In this document: piece by piece, positions 1 through 5,378 of the stretch
Layout: each line of letters begins with the position of its first letter
Numbering within the stretch: the stretch's first letter is position 1
Assembly: GCA_900539265.1 (NCBI GenBank)
Contig: UQBM01000042.1
Coordinates: 1-7,459, forward strand
Direction: 5' to 3'
DNA length: 7,459 bases
From: an uncultured Mollicutes bacterium
GTDB lineage: Bacteria > Bacillota_I > Bacilli_A > ML615J-28 > CAG-313
Notes under the pieces: generated by a model
Seen by the model: only the letters and a program-made list of their open reading frames with translations
Databases searched by the model: none
What the model was told of the DNA's origin: nothing
Translations under genes and position numbers: made by a program

Positions 1-40
1 ATAATAAAAACGCAGACACGTTTCTTTTGTGTCTACGTTT
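1..40 (-). terminator. Rho-independent terminator of the tRNA-Tyr/tRNA-Gln operon
   Basis: The arms at 8-19 and 29-40 form a 12-bp stem around a 9-nt loop. Read on the minus strand, the hairpin is followed by TTTTTATTAT. One position pairs only as U-G on the minus strand and is a C/A mismatch on the plus strand, which supports minus-strand use. It lies about 60 nt past the 3' end of tRNA-Gln. Nothing else is recognisable in 41-101. Confidence 0.85.
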
Positions 41-101
41 ATTTTATCATTTCAATCATACGATTACGTTCTTAATTTCATTTTACTATAAAATTATAAT
101 A

Positions 102-177
102 TGGTAGGGCTAGATAGATTCGAACTATCGAATGACGGAGTCAAAGTCCGTTGCCTTACCGCTTGGCTATAGCCCTA
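102..177 (-). tRNA. tRNA-Gln (anticodon TTG)
   Basis: This 76-nt tRNA on the minus strand has acceptor arms TAGGGCT and AGCCCTA and an encoded 3' CCA (102-104). The anticodon loop CTTTGAC has anticodon TTG (plus-strand CAA at 142-144), and the T loop reads GTTCGAATC. It decodes CAA, and CAG by wobble. It lies 10 nt downstream of tRNA-Tyr in the same transcription unit, and a hairpin terminator follows. Confidence 0.97.
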
Positions 178-187
178 TGATTAAAAA

Positions 188-272
188 TGGTGGGAGGGGA
201 CGGATTCGAACCATCGAACTCGGAGAGAGCGGATTTACAGTCCGCCGCGTTTAGCCACTTCGCTACCCTCCC
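188..272 (-). tRNA. tRNA-Tyr (anticodon GTA)
   Basis: This 85-nt class II tRNA on the minus strand has acceptor stem GGGAGGG/CCCTCCC, discriminator A and an encoded CCA (188-190). The anticodon loop is CTGTAAA with GTA (plus-strand TAC at 236-238). The long variable arm is as expected for bacterial tRNA-Tyr. It is the first gene of the tRNA unit. Its 5' end lies one base after a long inverted repeat (274-306) that begins directly at the promoter's -10 box. Confidence 0.97.
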
Positions 273-273
273 T

Positions 274-306
274 ACTCTAACAATGTTTAAAAGACATTGC
301 TAGAGT
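274..306 (-). repeat. 13-bp inverted repeat in the tRNA operon start region
   Basis: On the minus strand ACTCTAGCAATGT (306 to 294) and ACATTGTTAGAGT (286 to 274) pair along 13 positions with a single G-U, around the 7-nt loop CTTTTAA. The repeat starts immediately after the -10 box and ends one base before tRNA-Tyr. It lacks a following U-tract, so it does not look like a terminator. It may be an operator-like palindrome over the transcription start or a leader hairpin. With a start near 300, the RNA would keep at least the inner 7 bp. Confidence 0.8.
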
Positions 307-335
307 ATTATACTACATTTTTTAGTAATTGTAAA
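307..335 (-). promoter_or_regulatory. Sigma-A-type promoter of the tRNA operon
   Basis: On the minus strand, -35 TTTACA (330-335) and -10 TATAAT (307-312) are separated by exactly 17 bp. Transcription is expected to start near 300-301. The -35 box begins 3 bases after the yabQ stop codon, so the tRNAs do not depend on the sporulation genes upstream, although read-through from yabQ is possible. Confidence 0.85.
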
Positions 336-338
336 CTA

Positions 339-806
339 TTATGATAAATTATTTTCCTCTTCTTCATTTAATGGCTTTGTGAAGAGTTGTTTTTTAATAA
401 TCCTTTTTTCTCTTTTTAAAAACTTCTTAAAAAAAGTGGCTAATTTTTTAGAATAAATAAGTGGCTTTATTAACTTTATTATGAGTTTTAGTACTCTTTT
501 TAATACTAAAAAAATAGTATGAATTACCTTTCTAAAATACCTTTTTAATAATTTTTCATAAATAAAATAACCACTATAAACAAAGGCAATAAAATATATA
601 GATACATATCCACTCATTAATTTATAACTAAAAACAAATGATATATATATTTGTAAAAGCCAAAAAGTTACCTGAACAATTATTTTTATTGCTTTCTTTT
701 TAAATTTTTTACAAATAATAGTAACAATATCTAATGTTGAAAAAAGATATATTCCAAAAGCCACTAAATAAAGAAGGATATATAACTCTTCTTTAATTGT
801 GTACAT
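339..806 (-). CDS. yabQ: Spore cortex biosynthesis protein YabQ, membrane protein
   Basis: The product is a 155-aa integral membrane protein of the YabQ family. In B. subtilis this protein is made in the mother cell and is needed for spore cortex formation. Hydrophobic segments lie at about residues 8-31, 40-60 and 67-85. A very basic, amphipathic stretch covers about 94-140, and the tail is acidic (NEEEENN). It is shorter than the B. subtilis protein (about 210 aa as I recall), the difference being on the C-terminal side. The start codon (804-806) overlaps the yabP stop by one base (TAATG). No good Shine-Dalgarno site precedes it, so translation probably depends on coupling to yabP. In B. 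subtilis divIC follows yabQ; here two tRNA genes do. The call rests on the membrane layout plus the yabP partner; sequence similarity alone in this hydrophobic family is weak. Confidence 0.87.
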   Translation of the reverse strand: MYTIKEELYILLYLVAFGIYLFSTLDIVTIICKKFKKKAIKIIVQVTFWLLQIYISFVFSYKLMSGYVSIYFIAFVYSGYFIYEKLLKRYFRKVIHTIFLVLKRVLKLIIKLIKPLIYSKKLATFFKKFLKREKRIIKKQLFTKPLNEEEENNLS

Positions 807-1090
807 TATTTAAATACTTTACCAAAAAAACCTGTCTTTTCTTTTTTTGTCGCTTCAATATATTGAATTAAATTAATAGTTCCACTAATCCAAAGATTCC
901 CATTGTCCACATCAAGCTGTTGCATTTCTAATTCCTTGCCTTTAACAAACAGCATTCCAAGTTTTGTATCAATTAAAAACTCTTCATTATTCAAACTTTC
1001 AATTTTTTTAATTCCTGAAATCTCTAATCTTTTCCGATCTTTTAAAACTATATTTTGACCCGTTACTTGACTTGTTATATCATTATTCAT
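806..1090 (-). CDS. yabP: Sporulation protein YabP (YabP/YqfC family)
   Basis: This 94-aa soluble protein matches the YabP/YqfC family: a basic leader (LKDRKRLEISGIKKIESL), then short beta segments with the pattern T-x-x-G-x-L-x-V-x-G and a closing I-x-G-x-I-x-x-I-x-Y segment (about residues 42-78). YabP is a mother-cell protein required for normal spore cortex assembly. Adjacency to yabQ favours YabP over its paralogue YqfC. I chose ATG 1088-1090 because AGGGGGA (1099-1105) lies 9 nt upstream. A longer reading frame continues to 1267, but it would run into lysS on the other strand and adds an unrelated low-complexity leader. The gene is divergent from lysS, with 123 bp between start codons. 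In B. subtilis transcription is by sigma-E. Confidence 0.9.
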   Translation of the reverse strand: MNNDITSQVTGQNIVLKDRKRLEISGIKKIESLNNEEFLIDTKLGMLFVKGKELEMQQLDVDNGNLWISGTINLIQYIEATKKEKTGFFGKVFK

Positions 1091-1102
1091 ATTATCTTTC
1101 CC

Positions 1103-1131
1103 CCTGTATGTTATTATATATGCGAATAATG
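1103..1131 (-). promoter_or_regulatory. Possible sigma-E-type promoter of yabPQ
   Basis: On the minus strand CATTATT (1125-1131) and CATACAGG (1103-1110) are separated by 14 bp. This is close to the sigma-E pattern (-35 KMATATT, -10 CATACAnT). The position is awkward: a start about 7 nt downstream would leave only about 6 nt before the yabP ATG and would exclude the AGGGGGA ribosome site. The alternative -10 CATATATA (1115-1122) fits the leader better but lacks a good -35. Confidence 0.3.
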
Positions 1132-1150
1132 AATAAATTAGTAGTAAATT

Positions 1151-1180
1151 TTTACTTATTTTAAAAAAATATGATATAAT
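1151..1180 (+). promoter_or_regulatory. Sigma-A-type promoter of lysS
   Basis: A perfect -10 TATAAT (1175-1180) carries the extended element TGA (1172-1174). A partial -35 TTTACT (1151-1156) lies 18 bp upstream. The predicted start near 1187 gives a leader of about 27 nt. That is far too short for a T-box, so lysS is not under tRNA-sensing leader control here. Confidence 0.7.
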
Positions 1181-1202
1181 AAATATATGTATAATAATTA
1201 TT

Positions 1203-1207
1203 GGAGG
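1203..1207 (+). promoter_or_regulatory. Ribosome binding site deciding the lysS start
   Basis: GGAGG lies 6 nt before ATG 1214-1216. An in-frame ATG at 1187 lies upstream of this site, at about the predicted transcription start, so it is not the start codon. Confidence 0.85.
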
Positions 1208-1213
1208 AACCTT

Positions 1214-2704
1214 ATGGAAGATACTCGTTTGACAGAACAAGAAATTGTGCGTCGTAATAAAATGCAAGAATTAATAGATAAAGGAATTGATCCCTTTGGA
1301 CAACGCTTTGAAAGAACAGCTTCGACTCAATCTATTAAAAATGCATATTTGAATCACACTAAAGAAGAATTAGAACAAATGCATATCCAAGTAAAACTTG
1401 CTGGACGAATTATGACTAAACGCCGTCAAGGTAAAATTGGTTTTATGCATATTCAAGACCGCTATGGACAATTACAAATTTTCTTAAGATATGATACTTT
1501 AGGTGATGAACAATATGAATTATTTAAGGTTGCAGACATTGGTGATATTGTTGGCATTGAAGGCGAAGTGATGAAAACTCAAACTGGTGAACTAAGTGTG
1601 AGAGCTTTTATATATACTCATCTTACCAAAGCCTTAAGACCACTTCCTGAAAAATTTCATGGACTGCAAGATAAAGAAGAAGCTCGTCGTAAAAGATATC
1701 TTGATTTAATTATGAATGATGAAGCAAGAAGAATTGCTTTTGCTAGACCAAAAATTATTCGCGGTATTCAACATTATCTTGACTCTTTAGATTTTGTTGA
1801 AGTAGAAACACCCGTTTTAAATCCCATATTAGGTGGAGCAGCAGCTCGCCCTTTTGTTACGCATCATAATGCCCTTGATATGGATTTTTACTTAAGAATT
1901 GCCACTGAACTTCATTTAAAACGTCTAATTATTGGTGGTATGGAAAAAGTTTATGAAATTGGTAGACTTTTTAGAAATGAAGGAATGGATGCGACTCATA
2001 ATCCCGAATTTACAACTGTAGAAATTTATCAAGCATATGGCGATTTATCTGATATGATGAAGCTTGTAGAAGAATTATTTAGTACCCTCGCAACGAATCT
2101 TCTTGGTACAACAGAAATTACTTATTGCGATAAAGAAATCTCTTTAAAAGCACCTTTTAAAAGACTTCATATGGTAGATGCTATTAAAGAACAAACTGGA
2201 ATTGATTTCTGGCAAATAACTGATATTGATGAGGCTATGCGTCTTGCTAAAGAACATAACATTGAAGTTCCAAAACATGAACAAACAGTTGGTCATATTA
2301 TTAATTTATTTTTTGAAGAATATGTTGAAAAAACTTTAATTCAACCAACTATTTTATATGGTCATCCAATTGAAATTAGTCCACTCACTAAAAAGAATAA
2401 AGAGAATCCAAGATTTACAGATCGTTTTGAATTATTCATCAATGGTAAAGAATATGGAAATGCCTATACAGAATTAAATGATCCAATTGATCAAAAAGAA
2501 CGATTCCTAAACCAATTAAAAGAACGTGAACTAGGAAATGATGAAGCAAATGATATGGACAATGACTTTATTGAAGCTTTAGAATATGGAATGCCACCAA
2601 CAGGAGGTATTGGTATTGGTATTGATCGTCTTGTTATGCTTCTTACTGGTACAGATACAATTCGTGATGTTCTTCTTTTCCCACATATGCGTAATAAGCA
2701 ATAG
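1214..2704 (+). CDS. lysS: Lysyl-tRNA synthetase, class II
   Basis: This 496-aa cytoplasmic enzyme charges tRNA-Lys with lysine using ATP. Its length is typical of bacterial LysRS (about 495-505 aa). An N-terminal helix (about 5-25) precedes the OB-fold anticodon-binding domain (about 55-145, with GRIMTKRRQGKIGFMHIQD). The class II catalytic core follows. Motif 1 surrounds 184-200. Next come the strongly conserved ILGGAAARPFVTHHNALDMD (205-224) and motif 2, EIGRLFRNEGMDATHNPEF (248-266), with the ATP-contacting Arg254. Motif 3 is GIGIGIDRLVMLLTG (465-479), with Arg472. No truncation or missing catalytic residue is seen. The gene is monocistronic, with its own promoter upstream and hairpin terminator 15 nt after the stop codon. 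Confidence 0.98.
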   Translation: MEDTRLTEQEIVRRNKMQELIDKGIDPFGQRFERTASTQSIKNAYLNHTKEELEQMHIQVKLAGRIMTKRRQGKIGFMHIQDRYGQLQIFLRYDTLGDEQYELFKVADIGDIVGIEGEVMKTQTGELSVRAFIYTHLTKALRPLPEKFHGLQDKEEARRKRYLDLIMNDEARRIAFARPKIIRGIQHYLDSLDFVEVETPVLNPILGGAAARPFVTHHNALDMDFYLRIATELHLKRLIIGGMEKVYEIGRLFRNEGMDATHNPEFTTVEIYQAYGDLSDMMKLVEELFSTLATNLLGTTEITYCDKEISLKAPFKRLHMVDAIKEQTGIDFWQITDIDEAMRLAKEHNIEVPKHEQTVGHIINLFFEEYVEKTLIQPTILYGHPIEISPLTKKNKENPRFTDRFELFINGKEYGNAYTELNDPIDQKERFLNQLKERELGNDEANDMDNDFIEALEYGMPPTGGIGIGIDRLVMLLTGTDTIRDVLLFPHMRNKQ

Positions 2705-2718
2705 TTAATATTATATAT

Positions 2719-2750
2719 AAAACCTTGCTTTTCTAAAAGTAAGGTTTTTT
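2719..2750 (+). terminator. Rho-independent terminator of lysS
   Basis: Arms 2719-2731 and 2736-2748 form a 13-bp stem (one G-U pair) around a TCTA loop. The transcript 3' end runs into six T residues (2745-2750). The hairpin starts 15 nt after the lysS stop codon. Confidence 0.88.
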
Positions 2751-2849
2751 AATAATCGTTAATATGACAAATAAGTAAATAAAAAAGAAAATTCTGTCTT
2801 AAAATAGCAATACTATTAGAATATAATTTCCATTTAAATAAATTTTTAT

Positions 2850-2888
2850 AAAAGAATAATTTATATATAAATCAAAATAAATTCTTTT
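2850..2888. repeat. Short inverted repeat in the lysS-hydrolase spacer
   Basis: AAAAGAAT (2850-2857) and ATTCTTTT (2881-2888) are exact inverted copies. TTTAT/ATAAA pairing extends the stem if a 2-nt bulge is allowed. It lies just upstream of the -35 region of the next gene. The sequence is so AT-rich that chance is a fair explanation. The remainder of the 2751-2890 spacer holds no open frame and no other recognisable signal. Confidence 0.4.
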
Positions 2889-2891
2889 AAA

Positions 2892-2920
2892 TGCACATTT
2901 TAATAAAAATATATTATAAT
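2892..2920 (+). promoter_or_regulatory. Sigma-A-type promoter of the metallo-hydrolase gene
   Basis: A perfect -10 TATAAT (2915-2920) and a partial -35 TGCACA (2892-2897) are separated by 17 bp. The predicted start near 2927 would leave a leader of only about 12 nt that begins almost at the ribosome site GAGGTGA (2928-2934). Confidence 0.6.
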
Positions 2921-2938
2921 ACTACTTGAGGTGATTTT

Positions 2939-3754
2939 ATGAATAATTATTTTACAACCTTTAAAATAAATGATCATATATATCAAATTAAAGATGCAAT
3001 GGGAGTTTTAACAACTCTTATAATTGGCAAAGACAAAGCTTTGTTAATAGATACTGGATATGGTCTTTATAATTTGAAAGAATATATATCTCATATTACT
3101 AGTCTTCCTTTAATAGTAGTAGCAAGTCATGGTCATATGGATCATACAGGAGGCAATTATTTATTTGACCAAGTTTATATAGATGAAAAAGATATGAATT
3201 TATGTATGAAACATAATAGTAAATTATGGCGACAAAATGAAATTAATACTGCTATTAATTTAAATTTAATTGATGATACATTTAAACAAGAAAATTTTTT
3301 AAAGCAAAGAGAAGGAAATCTTATTCCTTTAAAACCTAATCAAGAATTTGATTTAGGACACATTCTTGTGTTAACTATCCCTATGGAAGGACACACAAAA
3401 GGTAGTACAGGTTTTTATTTAAAAGAAGATAAAATTTTAGTTGTAGCCGATGCAACATGTCCATTTGTATGGTTATTCCTAGATGAATCAACTACAGTTT
3501 CTACATATATTACAATGCTAGAAAGAATTCTAAAATTAGATTTTAACTATATTCTTTTAGGACATGGTCAAGGAAAATTACTTCCCAAAAGTAAAGTATA
3601 TGATTTTTTAGAAGTAGCAAGACATATTGATTTAAAATCTTCAGTAAAGGTTTCTTTTAAAAATTTTGAAGATAGTAATAGTTACTGTTACACAAATGGA
3701 ATCATGTATAATCAGGATGATACAGGAATTGTATTTGATCCAAATAAATTATAA
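2939..3754 (+). CDS. MBL-fold (metallo-beta-lactamase superfamily) metallo-hydrolase
   Basis: This 271-aa protein has the complete metal-binding set of the metallo-beta-lactamase fold. HGHMDH is at 64-69 (His64, His66, Asp68, His69) within SHGHMDHTGGN. His152 lies in EGHTKGS, Asp171 in VVADAT, and His209 in LLGHG. The fold opens with paired beta strands and LLIDTGYG (35-42), as usual for the COG0491 group. No signal peptide or membrane segment is visible, so it should be cytoplasmic. The substrate cannot be told from sequence: glyoxalase II-like thioester, lactone or phosphoester hydrolysis are all possible, and the region at 85-125 that would shape the pocket looks family-specific. GAGGTGA (2928-2934) lies 4 nt before ATG 2939. 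The gene stands alone, between the lysS terminator and a convergent operon. Confidence 0.92.
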   Translation: MNNYFTTFKINDHIYQIKDAMGVLTTLIIGKDKALLIDTGYGLYNLKEYISHITSLPLIVVASHGHMDHTGGNYLFDQVYIDEKDMNLCMKHNSKLWRQNEINTAINLNLIDDTFKQENFLKQREGNLIPLKPNQEFDLGHILVLTIPMEGHTKGSTGFYLKEDKILVVADATCPFVWLFLDESTTVSTYITMLERILKLDFNYILLGHGQGKLLPKSKVYDFLEVARHIDLKSSVKVSFKNFEDSNSYCYTNGIMYNQDDTGIVFDPNKL

Positions 3755-3758
3755 TATA

Positions 3759-3799
3759 AAAAACAGATTATTTTGCCAAAGCATATATAATCTGTTTTT
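3759..3799. terminator. Bidirectional terminator shared by the hydrolase gene and the convergent ATPase operon
   Basis: AAAAACAGATTAT (3759-3771) and ATAATCTGTTTTT (3787-3799) form a perfect 13-bp stem around a 15-nt loop. Inside the loop TGC-CAAA-GCA may pair further. T-rich tracts follow on both strands: plus 3795-3806, and minus the complement of 3758-3763. The hydrolase stop codon is 4 nt away on one side. On the other side the ATPase stop codon (3798-3800) lies inside the stem. Confidence 0.85.
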
Positions 3800-4658
3800 A
3801 TTTTTTAAATTCATCTTCATATTGTTTAAAAAAATGATAATACTCTCTTACATTTTTAAGTTCTGTCCAACGTTTAATATCAACAACTTCTGCATCCATG
3901 TCATAAACTCTTGCTCCTTTTAGTGATAAGATAAATGGTGAATGGGTTGCAATAATAAACTGGCAATCATAAAAGCGAACAGAATCTTCTAAAAACTGAA
4001 GTAACTCTAATTGTTTTTGAGGTGATAGGCTATTTTCTGGTTCATCTAATAAATAAAGACCACCATCTAGAATTTTTTCTGTAAAATATTGGTAGGCACT
4101 TTCACCATTTGAATACGTTCTAATATTGTTATTTAAATGATTTCTTACATATTTTGACTGGGTTTTGCTTCTAGTTTCACAAACTTTTTTTAGTTGTTCA
4201 TAATCTTCTAAAGATTGAAATTTAAACTCTGAATATTTTGTATTTAAATAATCTTCAAATAAATTTTCTCTTTTTTGATCAATTCCTTGATTCAAAGTTC
4301 TAATATTAAGCATATAATCAAAAACGTCATCACTAGTAATAATACGACTATTCATAGTTGGTTTTTTTCTAATTTCAAAATTACACATTTTAGTATAATC
4401 TTCAAAAAAACTTGAACTATTATAAATTGTATCACGCTTCAACTTAAGAGTTTCTGCAATAATATTCAAAGCGGTTGTTTTACCACTACCATTGCCACCA
4501 TAAAGAATTGTAATAGGTTCAAATTCTAGTGTTTTTAACTCATGATTAGATAAAACAAAAAAAGGATAAATGGTATCATAACAAGTTCGCTTAATGCTAA
4601 GTCTAAAATTATATTCTTCATCATAGCTAGGAAAAGTAAATTTGGATAAATAAAGCAT
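3798..4658 (-). CDS. AAA/ABC-type ATPase with SMC-like nucleotide-binding motifs (COG3910-like)
   Basis: This 286-aa soluble ATPase has Walker A GGNGSGKT (54-61, Lys60), an ABC-type signature YSNGES (182-187) and Walker B LYLLDEPE (201-208, Asp205 and catalytic Glu206). A D-loop-like NSLSP follows, then the H-loop ATHSPF (His239). The layout is that of small stand-alone ABC/SMC-like ATPases (AAA_21/COG3910 type) that probably dimerise head-to-tail on ATP. There is no transmembrane domain, so it is not a typical transporter subunit by itself, and no nuclease or TOPRIM domain is visible. Residues 75-180 form the variable insert between Walker A and signature, where a specific partner or substrate would bind. 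I recall the N-terminal pattern as common in gut clostridia; the biological role is unknown. AAGGAGA (4663-4669) precedes the start by 4 nt. It is the second gene of an operon, 32 nt after its neighbour. Confidence 0.9.
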   Translation of the reverse strand: MLYLSKFTFPSYDEEYNFRLSIKRTCYDTIYPFFVLSNHELKTLEFEPITILYGGNGSGKTTALNIIAETLKLKRDTIYNSSSFFEDYTKMCNFEIRKKPTMNSRIITSDDVFDYMLNIRTLNQGIDQKRENLFEDYLNTKYSEFKFQSLEDYEQLKKVCETRSKTQSKYVRNHLNNNIRTYSNGESAYQYFTEKILDGGLYLLDEPENSLSPQKQLELLQFLEDSVRFYDCQFIIATHSPFILSLKGARVYDMDAEVVDIKRWTELKNVREYYHFFKQYEDEFKK

Positions 4659-4690
4659 AAATTCTCCTTAATCTATTTATATTCTATTAT

Positions 4691-5230
4691 TTATTCTAAA
4701 TTTAGTTCTTCAACAATTAATCTAAAGACATTATAAACTGGTTTATAGTTATCATTTTGAGGTTTATTTTCATCAATTTTTGCCTCAATATCAGATATAA
4801 AGCTTTGATTATATGGTTTCTTATTGACTAAAATACCATCAATTTTATAAATTAAATCAGTTAAACTTTTTTCAATATCATCATTGATTAAATCTTGAAC
4901 ATTTAGATGACTTTTATAATCTTCTATATATATAGAATATAACATCAACTCTGAATAATAATTAAAAACTTCCATATTTTTATCGAAATATTCAAGATAA
5001 TATGTTTTTAAATCACCAAGTACATTAGCAAGATATCCATAGCCTATTTCAAAAATCTCTAACATATCTTCATCAATCATTTCTTTTTTTTCATTTTTCT
5101 GATATATATAATCGGTCACTTTTAATACATCGGAAATTGCATAATATACTGAACTATTATGCTTAATCATTTCTTCAATCAATTCTTGACATTCACTAAT
5201 ATAATTTGCATAGTCTTCATAAACATTCAT
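4691..5230 (-). CDS. Hypothetical acidic helical protein, partner gene of the ATPase
   Basis: I do not recognise this 179-aa protein. It is rich in Glu, Asp and Tyr (runs such as ECQELIEEMI and EDMLEIFEIGYGYL), has no signal peptide or membrane segment, and looks almost wholly alpha-helical. A probable flexible break (KPQNDNYKP, about 156-164) precedes a short last helix. No catalytic or metal-binding motif is visible. It has one Cys (Cys14) and no Trp. TGAGGT (5237-5242) lies 6 nt before ATG 5230. It is the first gene after a consensus promoter and sits 32 nt before the ATPase gene, so the two are surely co-transcribed. An adaptor, inhibitor or substrate-recognition role for the ATPase is a reasonable guess from context only. 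Confidence 0.82.
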   Translation of the reverse strand: MNVYEDYANYISECQELIEEMIKHNSSVYYAISDVLKVTDYIYQKNEKKEMIDEDMLEIFEIGYGYLANVLGDLKTYYLEYFDKNMEVFNYYSELMLYSIYIEDYKSHLNVQDLINDDIEKSLTDLIYKIDGILVNKKPYNQSFISDIEAKIDENKPQNDNYKPVYNVFRLIVEELNLE

Positions 5231-5256
5231 ATTATTACCTCATTTTCTTATTACTT

Positions 5257-5285
5257 ATTATAATTATTATTTATTTGTTTGTCAA
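5257..5285 (-). promoter_or_regulatory. Perfect consensus sigma-A promoter of the helical-protein/ATPase operon
   Basis: On the minus strand TTGACA (5280-5285) and TATAAT (5257-5262) are separated by exactly 17 bp, a full match to consensus in both boxes and spacing. The start is expected near 5250, giving a leader of about 20 nt that contains the ribosome site TGAGGT. The spacer is pure A/T except one C. No palindromic operator overlaps it, which suggests strong and constitutive expression. Confidence 0.9.
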
Positions 5286-5347
5286 TTATATCACCATCAC
5301 CAATCTTTATTTTACAAAGTATTTCATCAATAATTTTACAAATAGTG

Positions 5348-5356
5348 TGATATACT
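5348..5356 (+). promoter_or_regulatory. Possible extended -10 promoter of hslO
   Basis: TGATATACT provides an extended -10 (TGn followed by TATACT, 5 of 6 matches). No good -35 box is found 16-18 bp upstream. The start near 5363 would lie directly at the ribosome site GAGGTGA (5364-5370). The promoter is divergent from the ATPase operon promoter, whose -35 box lies about 60 bp away. Confidence 0.45.
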
Positions 5357-5378
5357 AATAAATGAGGTGATTTTTACT

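Noticed and set aside
102..272. tRNA genes as an integration site for a mobile element
   Set aside because: No integrase gene and no repeated tRNA 3' end is found anywhere in the window.
1181..1213. T-box or other leader riboswitch for lysS
   Set aside because: The leader from the predicted start is only about 27 nt, with no room for the structure and no T-box sequence.
1091..1267. Possible 59-residue N-terminal extension of YabP
   Set aside because: It would overlap the lysS start and promoter, encodes a Phe/Ile-rich low-complexity stretch unlike YabP, and ATG 1090 has a clear ribosome site and gives the family length.
2751..2938. Small gene in the spacer between lysS and the hydrolase
   Set aside because: The ATG codons there open only a few codons before a stop, and none has a ribosome site.
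3666..3923. 85-residue plus-strand open frame across the hydrolase end and terminator
   Set aside because: It lies in another frame of the hydrolase gene and antisense to the ATPase, runs through the terminator and has no ribosome site.
3798..5230. ATPase operon as a known defence system (Septu-, OLD- or retron-type)
   Set aside because: No nuclease, TOPRIM, HNH or reverse transcriptase domain, no neighbouring mobile or defence genes, and the ATPase type is common in ordinary gut Firmicutes.
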